This document shows positions 1 to 8,728 of a DNA stretch of 64,000 nucleotides, in pieces. Made by a program: the position numbers and the translations under genes. Origin of the DNA: Pseudohalocynthiibacter aestuariivivens (lineage in GTDB: Bacteria; Pseudomonadota; Alphaproteobacteria; Rhodobacterales; Rhodobacteraceae); the NCBI RefSeq assembly GCF_018457175.1, contig NZ_JAGFNU010000002.1, forward strand, positions 248,001 through 312,000, read 5' to 3'. A model generated the notes under the pieces. That model did not search any database. It was not told where the DNA came from and saw nothing but the letters and a program-made list of their open reading frames with translations. The number at the start of each line of letters is the position of its first letter. The stretch's first letter is position 1.

Positions 1-486
1 GAAAACATGTCGCTGCGTCGCATGTCTGCAATCGAAGGTGACAGTGTTGTGTCCTATATCCACAACCAGGCAGCCGATGGCATGGGTAAAATTGCTGTGC
101 TGGTTGCATTGAAGGGCGTTGACAATGGCATTGGCCGGCAGATTGCTATGCATGTTGCCGCAGCAAACCCGGCGTCACTTTCCGAGGCTGATATTGACCC
201 GGCACTGGTTGAGCGCGAGAAATCTGTTTTGACCGAGCAGGCACGTGAATCTGGCAAACCCGATGCAGTTATCGAAAAGATGATTGTAGGCCGGATGAAG
301 AAATTCTTCTCTGAAGTGACACTTCTTGGTCAGGCGTTTGTCGTGAACCCTGATCTGACAGTTGGCGACGCCGCGAAAGAAGCTGGTGTTGAGATTCTCT
401 CGTTCGTCCGCATGGAACTGGGTGAAGGCATCGAGAAAAAAGAAGAAGACTTTGCTGCAGAAGTTGCCAAAGCGGTACAAGGCTAA
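1..486 (+). CDS. tsf: Translation elongation factor Ts, C-terminal part (5' end outside window)
   Basis: The open frame runs in from base 1 and ends at TAA 484-486, giving about 161 residues, the C-terminal half or more of EF-Ts (family length about 280-290 aa). The recognisable stretch is the dimerisation/core region with '[11 protein letters not shown]', '[11 protein letters not shown]' and '[13 protein letters not shown]', followed by 'LLGQAFV' near the end. EF-Ts exchanges GDP for GTP on EF-Tu in the cytoplasm. It normally follows rpsB, which would lie just left of the window. A strong hairpin terminator follows 24 bases after the stop. The ATG at 7 is internal, not the start. Confidence 0.97.
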   Translation, partial: ENMSLRRMSAIEGDSVVSYIHNQAADGMGKIAVLVALKGVDNGIGRQIAMHVAAANPASLSEADIDPALVEREKSVLTEQARESGKPDAVIEKMIVGRMKKFFSEVTLLGQAFVVNPDLTVGDAAKEAGVEILSFVRMELGEGIEKKEEDFAAEVAKAVQG

Positions 487-510
487 GACATCTTTAAATA
501 CGAAAAACAA

Positions 511-543
511 ACGGTGCGGTCTTTTCAGGCCGCACCGTTTTTA
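511..543 (+). terminator. Rho-independent terminator of tsf
   Basis: A 9-bp perfect GC-rich stem (511-519 with 530-538) closes on a 10-base loop and is followed by a run of T (538-542). It lies directly after the tsf stop, so it ends the rpsB-tsf transcript. Confidence 0.9.
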
Positions 544-744
544 CTTTCCGCCAATACTGGGGATAACGGCGGTTGCTCATAAAGTTGCCGACCAAGTTTG
601 ACTAAAATTGCCCACCTTGGCCGACGTTCCGGTTTCCCGGTCAGATCAGGCCAATCTGCAATATTCAAAACAGCCTTCACCGAAGTTCCCAGGCTAATTG
701 CCACCACTCACGGAACAAACCTCATTTTGCAGGTTTACGTTAGG
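544..744. other. Intergenic stretch with no supported gene
   Basis: Between the tsf terminator and the luxR terminator I see no supported coding region. Short open frames exist on both strands, but none has a ribosome binding site or a recognisable domain. A faint possibility is a worn remnant of a mobile element, which I cannot support. Confidence 0.5.
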
Positions 745-768
745 TAAAGAAAGTATGGTATTCCATAC
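745..768 (-). terminator. Possible terminator of the aroQ-luxR operon
   Basis: Read leftward, a 6-bp stem (768-763 with 758-753) and 4-base loop is followed by a T-rich tract (TTTCTTT). It lies 24 bases after the luxR stop. The stem is short, so this is a weak terminator call. Confidence 0.4.
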
Positions 769-791
769 CCTTAGGTTGACCTCAACGTTAA

Positions 792-1550
792 TTAAACGTC
801 GAACCTGAAAATCTGATTTTGAAAGGATGCTTTCAAAACGGCTTGCGCGGTTGTTTCGACATCAAGCGCCAAACGCGCAAGCCGAAGATGTTTTTCTACC
901 GTTGCTGGCGTCAGCTCCAGGATGCAGGCAATATCCTGTGTCGTTTTCCCGTCACCAACCCATTCAAGCACTTGGCGCTGCCTCTTTGTCAGGTCGGGCC
1001 GCTGGCCGGAGTAAGGAAAGGTGATAATCTTAAGATGCGCAACATTGTTTATCAGAATTATTTCATTTCCGTGCCGCTTCCAAATCTCATCAGTTTCTAT
1101 TTGAGACAGGCCAGCCCGCGCGGTCAACGCGATAGCCCCCTTGGTTCGCTGAGAAACGCTCTTGAAGCTTATTGAGTAGCCCGCGACAACGCCCATTGAT
1201 CTGTTGAATTCACAAACTTTCAACTCTGTTGGCGACAGCTCTCCATTTTTTTGTTTTTCCTCGATCCAGCTCCAGCTGCACGCCCCTTCATTTTCGATCG
1301 ACCAACGCACCATTGGGGCGCAGGCGTACATATTCTCTCCAAGGAAAGGGTCAATATAATCAGAGCTATGATTGGTTAGAATTAGAAAATCCTTGGGGTC
1401 GCCAAAGGACTCGGACGTGCAATAGCGGGTAAACCCATAAAGCAAACGGTCAAACCCGTATTCAGCCATTTTTTTTGTGTGGAGTCCCCAGACCTCTTCA
1501 ACAGAATCCGATTCTGTCAGTTCTTCCAGGTATTCCTCAACAGCTGTCAT
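792..1550 (-). CDS. LuxR-family transcriptional regulator with autoinducer-binding domain
   Basis: A 252-residue protein of typical LuxR/TraR length. Residues about 15-165 match the autoinducer-binding domain, with the usual 'DPF' followed by conserved tryptophans ('VRWS', 'SWSWIEE'). Residues about 185-245 are a LuxR helix-turn-helix ('LTKRQRQVLEWVGDGKTTQDIA', 'TPATVEKHL'). No luxI synthase gene is in the window, so it looks like a LuxR solo, or one whose synthase is elsewhere. Its ATG overlaps the aroQ stop by one base (TAATG), which points to translational coupling and one transcript with aroQ. The signal it binds cannot be told from sequence. Confidence 0.88.
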   Translation of the reverse strand: MTAVEEYLEELTESDSVEEVWGLHTKKMAEYGFDRLLYGFTRYCTSESFGDPKDFLILTNHSSDYIDPFLGENMYACAPMVRWSIENEGACSWSWIEEKQKNGELSPTELKVCEFNRSMGVVAGYSISFKSVSQRTKGAIALTARAGLSQIETDEIWKRHGNEIILINNVAHLKIITFPYSGQRPDLTKRQRQVLEWVGDGKTTQDIACILELTPATVEKHLRLARLALDVETTAQAVLKASFQNQIFRFDV

Positions 1551-1993
1551 TATGCTTTTTCACCCAGATAGGTCACCATGCCCTCAATCGCCAGCAAATA
1601 TCCTGCGGGGCCCAGGCCGCAGATCTGGCCAATCGCAACCGGAGCGATGTAAGATTTGTGTCTGAAAGATTCCCGTGCGTGAATATTTGAAAGATGAAGT
1701 TCCAGAACGGGCACATCCGCAGACGAGATCGCATCCATCAGCGCAACCGATGTGTGTGTGTAAGCACCTGCATTCAGAATTATACCATCAAACTTGCCGC
1801 GCGCGCCGTGGATCGCCTCGACAAGAACGCCTTCATGATTGCTTTGCTCAAACTGCAAATCAATACCAAGCGCATTCGCTTTATCCTGACACTGTATTTC
1901 AATCTCTGCCAAGGTGGTTGCACCGTAAACCTCGGGCTGACGCGTACCAAGCAAGTTAAGGTTAGGGCCATTTAATATAAGAAGAGATGTCAT
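1550..1993 (-). CDS. aroQ: Type II 3-dehydroquinate dehydratase
   Basis: A 147-residue protein, the normal length of the small dodecameric type II enzyme. It converts 3-dehydroquinate to 3-dehydroshikimate in the shikimate pathway. The N-terminal 'LNGPNLNLLGTR' motif, the catalytic Tyr23, the 'LNAGAYTHTSVALMDAI' segment and 'LHLSNIHARE' with the active-site His are all present. It is the first gene of a leftward pair with luxR (one-base overlap). The upstream 370 bases hold no gene and must carry its promoter. Confidence 0.96.
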   Translation of the reverse strand: MTSLLILNGPNLNLLGTRQPEVYGATTLAEIEIQCQDKANALGIDLQFEQSNHEGVLVEAIHGARGKFDGIILNAGAYTHTSVALMDAISSADVPVLELHLSNIHARESFRHKSYIAPVAIGQICGLGPAGYLLAIEGMVTYLGEKA

Positions 1994-2365
1994 CAGCTAA
2001 TCCTTATTGTTCACGGTCTTCCTAACCATTCCAATTGTGATCTGTCGAGATCAGCCGCAAGGATAGGTGGGTCAAACGGTAATTTTGATACAATCTGGCG
2101 CATCTGAACATATTGACTTTCTTACATTTACCTTTTAGTTACTGCGGCTTGTCATCTTTAATTAATGTCTAGCTCTTTAGGCAGCATCTTAATTACATAA
2201 TACCTATTATACGTTTATCGCATTAGGGGTTCCCCATTAGCCTATGGGATATGAAATTAATTTCTTTCACGTTTCCGTGATAACCAAATCAAATTTCGAT
2301 CACGCAAAACTTTTAAGGAACTTCAGGCAGCGCTTCGCTGTTTCACTCGGCTCTCCAAAACAAAC
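1994..2365. other. Intergenic region upstream of aroQ
   Basis: AT-rich stretch of about 370 bases between aroQ and the decayed FrhB-family gene. No gene, RNA or convincing operator is seen. It presumably holds the aroQ-luxR promoter and the former promoter of the pseudogene. I saw no lux-box-like dyad. Confidence 0.5.
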
Positions 2366-3029
2366 GTGACGGTAGAGGAAAAGTTCCATCAGATCGTCGA
2401 AAACGGTTTATGTATTGGTTGGGGCCTTTGCCAATCGGTTGCATCGCCAGAAAAACCCGCGTTTCAAAAGCCAAAAAATGGTGAATTGCGACCCCGCTTT
2501 GTTGCCTCTTAGACCGTTGATGGTGTCGAACGCATTTATGCCACCTGCCCCGGCACACGTGTAGAAGTCTTGCCAGTCGACGAGATTAACAAAGCAGCGC
2601 ACTGGGGGCCGCACCACCGTTTGGTACTGAGTTGGGCCGCAGAGCCTCGGGTGCGTCATGAGGAATCAACAGGCGGCGTTTTGACCGCTCTTGGCCAATA
2701 CCTGCTCCGCTCTGAACGTGTTAAATTCATCCTGCATGTAAAAGCCTTTGAACCGGGTGGTATTGGTGACGGCGCCGACATTGCCGCCGCAGACAGATGG
2801 CCCAACGCGAGTTCGGACAGAGAAGCATCACTGACAGACCCCGGAACGAATTCGCTTATCGTGCGAACGTTAACAGGAATGGGGATTTTGGATGCCGCTC
2901 ACCAAAAAGCAATTTGTCAAAGCCAGATATGACGGCTTACAGGATGCCGGTGTGCTGACACCAAAAACCGTCAATCTACGCATTGAAGAACTAAGCGACG
3001 CAAATGGCCCCGGAAAAAATTCTGAATAA
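2366..3029 (+). pseudogene. Decayed FrhB-family (coenzyme F420 hydrogenase/dehydrogenase beta subunit) gene
   Basis: From about 2366 the frame reads 'VEEKFHQIVENGLCIG-W-GLCQSV', the family's N-terminal 'CIGCGLC' iron-sulfur motif with one Cys changed to Trp. An in-frame TAG follows at 2510-2512. Beyond it the same frame continues with 'IYATCPGTRVEV', 'WGPHH' and 'RHEESTGGVLTALGQYLL', the conserved FrhB N-domain. Homology fades after about 2760. A short separate piece at 2892-3029 ('FVKARYDGLQDAGVLTPKTVNLRIEEL') looks like the protein's C-terminus. Intact proteins are about 400 aa or more, so a large middle part is deleted. The family includes electron-transfer proteins that do not all use F420. 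Confidence 0.75.
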
Positions 3030-3136
3030 AGACAAGGGACATTTGAACGCGCGTTAACCGGAAAGCAGAAAGAGCCACGGAGTTGAAACTTGAAACTGTA
3101 AATTGCATTGCGGCGCATCCCCACTAATATGCAGCC

Positions 3137-3541
3137 ATGAACGAACCTAGCTCCTCTCGCCGCCCACGCCCCGAACGCATCACCGGTCCACGGCATCTGT
3201 TTGCAGCCGCAAGGTTTTCGATAGCCGGTCTTCGGCGGCTTTGGGCAGAAACGGCTTTTCGTCATCAATTGCTGGCATTCTGTGCTGTGATCGGTGTATT
3301 GACGCTTTTGGAAGCGTCGATGGGTGACTATGTGACCGCTTTCATTCTTTTTATGGTCTTGGTTGCGGTAGAAGCACTCAACACCGCCATAGAATGCATC
3401 GTTGATCATATCTCGCCCGACTGGGCAGAGTTTGCCCGCGATGCAAAAGACCTCGGGTCGCTGGCCGTGTTGTGTATAATGCTGTGTTACGGGGCTTTTC
3501 TGGTCAGCGTGGCGTACACCTATCTTCTGGCCGTTCACTAA
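3137..3541 (+). CDS. dgkA: Diacylglycerol kinase (DgkA type)
   Basis: A 134-residue integral membrane protein with about three hydrophobic segments, the size of the prokaryotic DgkA family (about 120-135 aa). The signature is present: 'VEALNTAIECIVDHIS' followed by 'AKDLGSLAV', which corresponds to the ATP/Mg-binding glutamates and the 'AKDMGSAAV' stretch of the E. coli enzyme. It phosphorylates diacylglycerol to phosphatidic acid in the inner membrane, recycling lipid from envelope glycan transfer. It precedes psd and pssA by 22 bases, so it is probably co-transcribed with them. Confidence 0.93.
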   Translation: MNEPSSSRRPRPERITGPRHLFAAARFSIAGLRRLWAETAFRHQLLAFCAVIGVLTLLEASMGDYVTAFILFMVLVAVEALNTAIECIVDHISPDWAEFARDAKDLGSLAVLCIMLCYGAFLVSVAYTYLLAVH

Positions 3542-3563
3542 CACTAACAGGGGTTAAGCCTGA

Positions 3564-4256
3564 ATGAACATGTTAAAGATTGTTGCCGTCCCGATGCACA
3601 AGGAAGGCCGCAAATTTGTAGCAGTCTTTGCAATTATCACCCTGCTGCTTGCATTGATTTGGGAGCCACTTTTCTGGATTGGTGCCGGTCTGACCGTATG
3701 GTGCTATTATTTCTTCCGTGATCCAGAGCGTTCGGTCCCGCAGCAAGACGGACTGATCCTCTCGCCTGCGGATGGTGTGGTATCGCTGATCTCTACCCTG
3801 CCCGCCCCGCCCGAGCTTGGCCTTGGAGATGAACTACGCGTGCGCGTTTCAGTTTTCATGAATGTGTTCAATTGCCATGTTAATCGCGCGCCTTTTGACG
3901 GCAAGGTGACCAAGATTGTCTATCACAAGGGAAAGTTCGTGAACGCGTCGCTGGACAAAGCAAGCGAGCATAATGAGCGTAACGGTCTGGCCCTTGAAAC
4001 CACAAATGGTGCGAGCGTCGGAGTCGTGCAGATCGCGGGGTTGGTGGCACGTCGTATTGTCTGTTTTGTTCAGGAAGGCGAACAACTGCGCGCTGGCGAA
4101 AGATTTGGCCTGATCCGGTTTGGCAGCCGCCTCGATGTGTATTTGCCACCAGAAATTCAGCCCTTGGTCAGCGTTGGCCAAACTGCTGTCGCCGGTGAAA
4201 CGATACTAGCTGATCTGGGTCATACCGGTTCGGCTATGACAGGGCGGCTGATATGA
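3564..4256 (+). CDS. psd: Phosphatidylserine decarboxylase, short alphaproteobacterial type
   Basis: A 230-residue proenzyme (short PSD class). It decarboxylates phosphatidylserine to phosphatidylethanolamine at the membrane. A hydrophobic segment lies at about 18-45, then '[10 protein letters not shown]' and 'SPADGVVS'. The self-cleavage site is the '[10 protein letters not shown]' motif with Gly187-Ser188. Ser188 would become the pyruvoyl group of the small alpha chain. The stop overlaps the pssA start by four bases (ATGA), so the two steps of PE synthesis are made from one message. Confidence 0.97.
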   Translation: MNMLKIVAVPMHKEGRKFVAVFAIITLLLALIWEPLFWIGAGLTVWCYYFFRDPERSVPQQDGLILSPADGVVSLISTLPAPPELGLGDELRVRVSVFMNVFNCHVNRAPFDGKVTKIVYHKGKFVNASLDKASEHNERNGLALETTNGASVGVVQIAGLVARRIVCFVQEGEQLRAGERFGLIRFGSRLDVYLPPEIQPLVSVGQTAVAGETILADLGHTGSAMTGRLI

Positions 4257-5005
4257 GCGCTTCAGGGCCCAAAAACAAACGCACCCCATTTCGCAAGTTC
4301 ATCCCAAATCTGGTGACAATTTTTGCGATGTGTGCGGGCCTGACTGCAATTCGGGTTGGTTTGGATGGGCATTATAAGACTGCGCTTTACCTTATTGTTC
4401 TGGCGATGTTTTTAGATGCTGCAGATGGAAAAATCGCTCGCTATCTGAAAAGCGAAAGTCAGTTTGGCGCGGAGCTTGATACGCTCGCAGATTTTCTGAA
4501 TTTTGGAGTTGTGCCAGCAATCCTGCTTTATCGCGTATTTTTCGCAGGGACCGAATACGCCAGTATCGGGTGGCTCGCCGTTCTCTTATTATGTGTTTGC
4601 TGCGCGTTGCGCCTTGCACGCTTTAACGTTGCACTTGATGATAACGCCGCTTCGGTCGCAAAAGACAAATACTTCGTCGGGGTTCCCGCCCCTGCCCTTG
4701 CCTGTCTTGCGCTGATGCCCTTGTTTCTTTTGTTCCAGGGTTGGTCGACGATCGGAGAGCACGCCTATCTGCTGGTCGGATACACGATCTTCACAGGTTA
4801 CCTTGCAATCAGCACATTGCCGACCTTTTCGCTCAAACATCTTGCGATCAATGTAAACTGGCAAGTTCCGGTGATGATCTTTGCTGTCATCCTGATCGTC
4901 AGCCTCACAGTCTACCCATGGCGCACGCTTGCGATTGCGAACATGCTGTATCTGTTTTCGCTTCCGGTTTCGTTCTGGATGAACAGAAACAGCACAAAAC
5001 GTTGA
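4253..5005 (+). CDS. pssA: CDP-diacylglycerol-serine O-phosphatidyltransferase
   Basis: A 250-residue multi-spanning membrane protein. It makes phosphatidylserine from CDP-diacylglycerol and serine, the substrate of the preceding psd product. The CDP-alcohol phosphatidyltransferase signature D-x2-DG-x2-AR-x8-G-x3-D-x3-D is complete at residues 55-80 (D55, D58-G59, A62-R63, G72, D76, D80). Several further hydrophobic helices follow, as in the PssA type II subgroup. It overlaps psd by four bases. Confidence 0.96.
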   Translation: MSASGPKNKRTPFRKFIPNLVTIFAMCAGLTAIRVGLDGHYKTALYLIVLAMFLDAADGKIARYLKSESQFGAELDTLADFLNFGVVPAILLYRVFFAGTEYASIGWLAVLLLCVCCALRLARFNVALDDNAASVAKDKYFVGVPAPALACLALMPLFLLFQGWSTIGEHAYLLVGYTIFTGYLAISTLPTFSLKHLAINVNWQVPVMIFAVILIVSLTVYPWRTLAIANMLYLFSLPVSFWMNRNSTKR

Positions 5006-5122
5006 CAAAAATTCGCCTTTGGTCGCGAACACGACATTTTCGTCTCAAAACGGCATTCTTCTGAGTTTGCGTTTTGCAGATACTAAGGGAAATTGATCTG
5101 ACCAAATTTGGCGAGGCAAGGC

Positions 5123-6475
5123 ATGGTAACTTCTTTTTCTGACTTCGCAACGGGGCTTTCATATAGTGACCTGCCTGACGAACTGCTTCATATCTTACGG
5201 CGAAGTTTCACTGACACGATTGGTGTCGCCGCTGTCGGGTCCACAACTCAGCTTTCAAAGATATCGCGAAAGGGCGCGCTCGCGATGTTCGGCGTTGGAA
5301 CTGCGGGTGCATCCGGGATGTTGATGGACGGTCGACGGGTTAGCCCTGCTGGTGCAGCCATGGCTGGCGCATTCACAATCGACAGTATTGACGCCCATGA
5401 TGGTGTAACCCCCTGCAAGGGCCATGCAGGTTCCGCCTTGTTCCCCGCCCTGCTCGCTATGGCGGATTCAGAGGCATCACAGGGCCGTGCACTTGATGGC
5501 CGTCGGTTCGCTGAAATTCTGGCTGTCGGTTATGAAGTCAGCTACCGCGCGGGGCGCACGCAGCACGCGACCTGCGCCGACTACCATACCTCCGGTGCCT
5601 GGACCGCTGTTGGTGTCGCCACCGCAGGGGCCAGAATGCTGGGGTGCACGACAGAACAGATACGACACGCCGCCGGAATTGGCGAATATCACGGGCCAAG
5701 AAGCCAAATGATGCGCTGCATCGATTTCCCAACGAATGTTCGGGACGGCGTTGGCTGGGGTGCGCCCTCTGGCGTGACGGCAGCCTATCTTGCACGCGAA
5801 GGTTTCACCGGTGCTCCGGCATTAACCTGCGAAAGCAACGAAGCAGAAGAATTCTGGCACGATCTTGGGGATGCATGGCGCACCGTTGAAGATACACATT
5901 ACAAGGCGTACCCTTGTTGCCGATGGGCGCATCCGTCTCTGGATGCAGTCGCTGATCTGATGTCGGAAAATACGCTGAACCACACAGAGATCGAGGCCGT
6001 CGAAATACGTACCTTTCATTATGCAACACGCCTTGCAGGTCATGCGCCACAAACGCTCGACGATTTTTCCTACGCAATCGCCTTCCCGGTTGCCGCCATG
6101 ATTGTGCGCGGTCAGGTGGGCGTAGAGGAACTGACCGAGCAATCGCTGCGCGACCCGGATATTTTGCGAATTAGCCGTGCAACGCAACTTATTGAAGATG
6201 ATCAATACACAAAGATCAGCACAGACAAACGCTGGGCGGATGTGACCCTGGTTCTAAAGGATGGTCGGCGGTTTCGATCCCCGCCCCGGTCACCGCGTGG
6301 GGACCCGGATTCTCCACTGACAGACGCAGAAATTTCGGAAAAGTTTCACATGCTTTCTGATCCGGTTATTGGCCGGGATCGCGCACTCGAGATCGAGAGC
6401 CTGTCGTCCAAGTTTGACACGCTTGGCACAAGTGAATTCGCGCGCTTGATCTCTCTTTGCACGGCGTCCACCTGA
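5123..6475 (+). CDS. MmgE/PrpD family protein
   Basis: About 450 residues, the normal length of the MmgE/PrpD family, which includes 2-methylcitrate dehydratase, cis-aconitate decarboxylase and iminodisuccinate epimerase. Family features seen: an N-terminal all-helical half with 'DTIGVAAVGS', 'DAHDGVTPCKGHAGSALFPALLA' and 'HTSGAWTAVGVATAGARMLG', then the lid half with 'YKAYPCCRWAHPSLDA'. No prpB or prpC neighbour is present, so propionate catabolism is not implied and the substrate is unknown. I chose ATG 5123, which has GAGG seven bases upstream. An in-frame TTG lies at 5108. It stands alone on the + strand after pssA. Confidence 0.85.
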   Translation: MVTSFSDFATGLSYSDLPDELLHILRRSFTDTIGVAAVGSTTQLSKISRKGALAMFGVGTAGASGMLMDGRRVSPAGAAMAGAFTIDSIDAHDGVTPCKGHAGSALFPALLAMADSEASQGRALDGRRFAEILAVGYEVSYRAGRTQHATCADYHTSGAWTAVGVATAGARMLGCTTEQIRHAAGIGEYHGPRSQMMRCIDFPTNVRDGVGWGAPSGVTAAYLAREGFTGAPALTCESNEAEEFWHDLGDAWRTVEDTHYKAYPCCRWAHPSLDAVADLMSENTLNHTEIEAVEIRTFHYATRLAGHAPQTLDDFSYAIAFPVAAMIVRGQVGVEELTEQSLRDPDILRISRATQLIEDDQYTKISTDKRWADVTLVLKDGRRFRSPPRSPRGDPDSPLTDAEISEKFHMLSDPVIGRDRALEIESLSSKFDTLGTSEFARLISLCTAST

Positions 6476-6499
6476 ACGTCTTCAGCGAAAGGCCGGCAC

Positions 6500-7192
6500 T
6501 TAACCTAAAGAGTATCCCGCACCGCGAACGGTTCGCAACGGATCGGTGCCACCATGCTTTGACAGGGCTTTGCGCAATCGTCCGATATGAACGTCGACTG
6601 TGCGCGTGTCGACATAGATATCGCGTCCCCAGACCCGGTCTAACAACTGCTCGCGTGACCAGACACGCCCGGGCTTTTCCATGAATGTGGCCAACAGGCG
6701 AAACTCTGTCGGCCCCAGTTTCAACGCTTTCCCGTCCCGAAACACCTTATGGCTTTCCGAGTCCAGCACGATGTCATCAAATTCAATCCGTTCGCCAACT
6801 GCGGCCGCACGTGTCCGACGAAGCTGCCCACGCACACGCGCCATAAGCTCCACCAGCGAATACGGCTTGATCACATAGTCGTCGGCACCAGTTTCAAGCC
6901 CGCGCACCCGGTCCACTTCTTCCGAACGGGCAGAAAGCATAATGATCGGCACACCACGGGTTTCCGGGCGCGTTTTGAGGCGCCGGCAAATTTCAATGCC
7001 GCTTACATTCGGCAACATCCAGTCGAGCAAAATGACATCCGGGGTATCTTCCGCAACCAACAACAGGGCCTCTTCCCCGTTTTCGGCTTTTGTTACGCGA
7101 AACCCTTCTGACTCGAGATTATAGGCCAGCACCTCGCGCTGAGCGGGTTCATCTTCGACTACCATCACAAGAGGTTTATCGACAGACATCAT
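6500..7192 (-). CDS. phoB: Phosphate regulon response regulator PhoB
   Basis: A 230-residue OmpR/PhoB-class regulator. The receiver domain (about 6-120) has acidic residues near 'VVEDEP', the phospho-acceptor Asp57 in 'LLDWMLP' and the conserved Lys in 'DDYVIKPYS'. The C-terminal winged helix (about 135-228) has 'LGPTEFRLL' and 'RTVDVHIGRLRKAL'. Phosphorylated by PhoR when phosphate is scarce, it should act on the Pho box ahead of pstS. It is last in the leftward pst operon and overlaps phoU by four bases (ATGA). Confidence 0.97.
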   Translation of the reverse strand: MMSVDKPLVMVVEDEPAQREVLAYNLESEGFRVTKAENGEEALLLVAEDTPDVILLDWMLPNVSGIEICRRLKTRPETRGVPIIMLSARSEEVDRVRGLETGADDYVIKPYSLVELMARVRGQLRRTRAAAVGERIEFDDIVLDSESHKVFRDGKALKLGPTEFRLLATFMEKPGRVWSREQLLDRVWGRDIYVDTRTVDVHIGRLRKALSKHGGTDPLRTVRGAGYSLG

Positions 7193-7920
7193 TCTTTCCC
7201 TTGAACCGGTGGTTCAATATAAACGCTCGACACCTTTTTGCGTGCCTCTTCTGCCATTTCACCCGTCACCAGATAAATTACCTGTTCTGCAACCGACGTA
7301 ATATGATCGCCCATGCGTTCGATATTTTTCGCGATGAAATGCAAATGCATACAGGCGGTAATATTGCGCGGGTCTTCCATCATGAATGTCAGGAACTCGC
7401 GAAACAGTGCATTATACATCTGGTCTACATCGTGATCTCGCGCGCGCACGTCATGGGCCATATCAACATCATGCTGAATATATGCGTCGAGCGCATCCTT
7501 CAGCATCAGTTCCACCTCACGCGCCATTCGCTTGATCGCACCAGATGCGCCTTCGATGGCAGGTATCCGAACCAAGACTTCCGTCCGTTTTGCGAGGTTT
7601 TTCGCATAGTCACCAACGCGCTCCAGATTGCCCGAGATTTTCATCACTGAAAGCACGGTACGCAAATCAGACCCCATTGGGGAGCGCAGGGCAATCAGCC
7701 GCGCAGCTTCCTCGTTTACCTTTTCTTCAAGCAGGTCGATTTGTTTGTCTTTCGCGCGCACGTCTTCCGCAAGCTCAAGGTCCCGGGTCGCAAGCGCCTT
7801 AGCACTATCAACAATCGCAACTTCTACCAGGCCGCCCATCTTCATGATCATGGCTTGAATAGCTTCCAGATCACGATCAAAAGCTGAGGCTATGTGTTGG
7901 TCTTGCATGATATGCTCCAT
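7189..7920 (-). CDS. phoU: Phosphate signalling complex protein PhoU
   Basis: A 243-residue helical protein made of two PhoU repeats, each carrying the metal-binding E/DxxxD-type motif ('RVGDYAKNLAKR', 'RMGDHITSVAEQ'). It links the PstSCAB transporter to PhoR, dampens the Pho response when phosphate is plentiful and limits uptake. It overlaps phoB by four bases and pstB by one base (TGATG), so it is translated in step with both. Confidence 0.97.
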   Translation of the reverse strand: MEHIMQDQHIASAFDRDLEAIQAMIMKMGGLVEVAIVDSAKALATRDLELAEDVRAKDKQIDLLEEKVNEEAARLIALRSPMGSDLRTVLSVMKISGNLERVGDYAKNLAKRTEVLVRIPAIEGASGAIKRMAREVELMLKDALDAYIQHDVDMAHDVRARDHDVDQMYNALFREFLTFMMEDPRNITACMHLHFIAKNIERMGDHITSVAEQVIYLVTGEMAEEARKKVSSVYIEPPVQGKE

Positions 7921-8717
7921 CAGCCGATCCGTCCCGTAATATAGCTTTCCGTACGATGATCGACGGGGTTGGTAAATATGTGTCCGGTTTCACCAAACTC
8001 GACGAGATTCCCGAGATGAAAAAATGCAGTCTTCTGACTAACACGCGCTGCTTGCTGCATGGAGTGCGTTACGATCACAACAGAATACTGCGTGCGCAGT
8101 TCATCAATCAATTCCTCAACCTGCGCCGTTGCAATCGGGTCAAGCGCTGAACAGGGCTCATCCATCAGCAAAACCTCGGGTTCTGTTGCGATGGCACGAG
8201 CGATACACAACCGCTGCTGTTGCCCACCAGAAAGCCCTGTACCAGGTGCTTGCAACCGGTCCTTGACTTCATCCCAGATTGCACCGCGTCTCAGCGATTT
8301 CTCGACAATGTCATCAAGCTCGGCTTTTGATGCCGCCAAACCATGAATGCGCGGGCCGTAAGCAATGTTATCAAAGATTGATTTCGGAAATGGGTTTGGT
8401 TTCTGAAAAACCATGCCGACTTTCGCACGCAACTGCACCGGATCTACTTTTTGATTGTAAATATCTTCACCATCAAGACGAATATCACCTTCAACACGAC
8501 AGATATCAATCGTGTCATTCATCCGGTTCAGGCACCGCAGAAACGTTGACTTGCCGCAGCCCGATGGCCCGATAAACGCCGTCACGGTTTTTGACTGGAT
8601 ATCAACGTCAACGTCCTTAATGGCATGGGTGTCGCCATAATAAACCTGCACTCCTCTGGCTGAAAATTTAATTTCATCGGTGTCCACGGCTCTCTCCATA
8701 AATCGCATATCATTCAT
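7920..8717 (-). CDS. pstB: Phosphate ABC transporter ATP-binding protein PstB
   Basis: A 265-residue ABC ATPase. Walker [10 protein letters not shown] is at residues 50-58, the signature 'LSGGQQQR' and Walker B '[12 protein letters not shown]' follow, and the switch His lies in 'IVTHSM'. The substrate assignment rests on the strong PstB-like wording ('[11 protein letters not shown]') and the pst operon context. It powers high-affinity phosphate import with PstC and PstA. It overlaps phoU by one base and lies 11 bases after pstA. Confidence 0.97.
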   Translation of the reverse strand: MNDMRFMERAVDTDEIKFSARGVQVYYGDTHAIKDVDVDIQSKTVTAFIGPSGCGKSTFLRCLNRMNDTIDICRVEGDIRLDGEDIYNQKVDPVQLRAKVGMVFQKPNPFPKSIFDNIAYGPRIHGLAASKAELDDIVEKSLRRGAIWDEVKDRLQAPGTGLSGGQQQRLCIARAIATEPEVLLMDEPCSALDPIATAQVEELIDELRTQYSVVIVTHSMQQAARVSQKTAFFHLGNLVEFGETGHIFTNPVDHRTESYITGRIG

Positions 8718-8728
8718 AGCAGGTACCC

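Noticed and set aside
525-707. Leftward open frame of 60 codons between tsf and luxR, with some look of a mobile-element remnant
   Set aside because: No ribosome site and no domain I can name; overlaps the tsf terminator. Possibly a worn transposase piece, but unsupported.
2408-2659. Leftward frames of 70-83 codons over the FrhB-family remains
   Set aside because: They are antisense to clear FrhB-like sequence and have no motif or ribosome site of their own.
2870-3544. 224-codon leftward frame opposite dgkA
   Set aside because: Antisense of dgkA and the pseudogene end; dgkA has complete family motifs, this frame has none.
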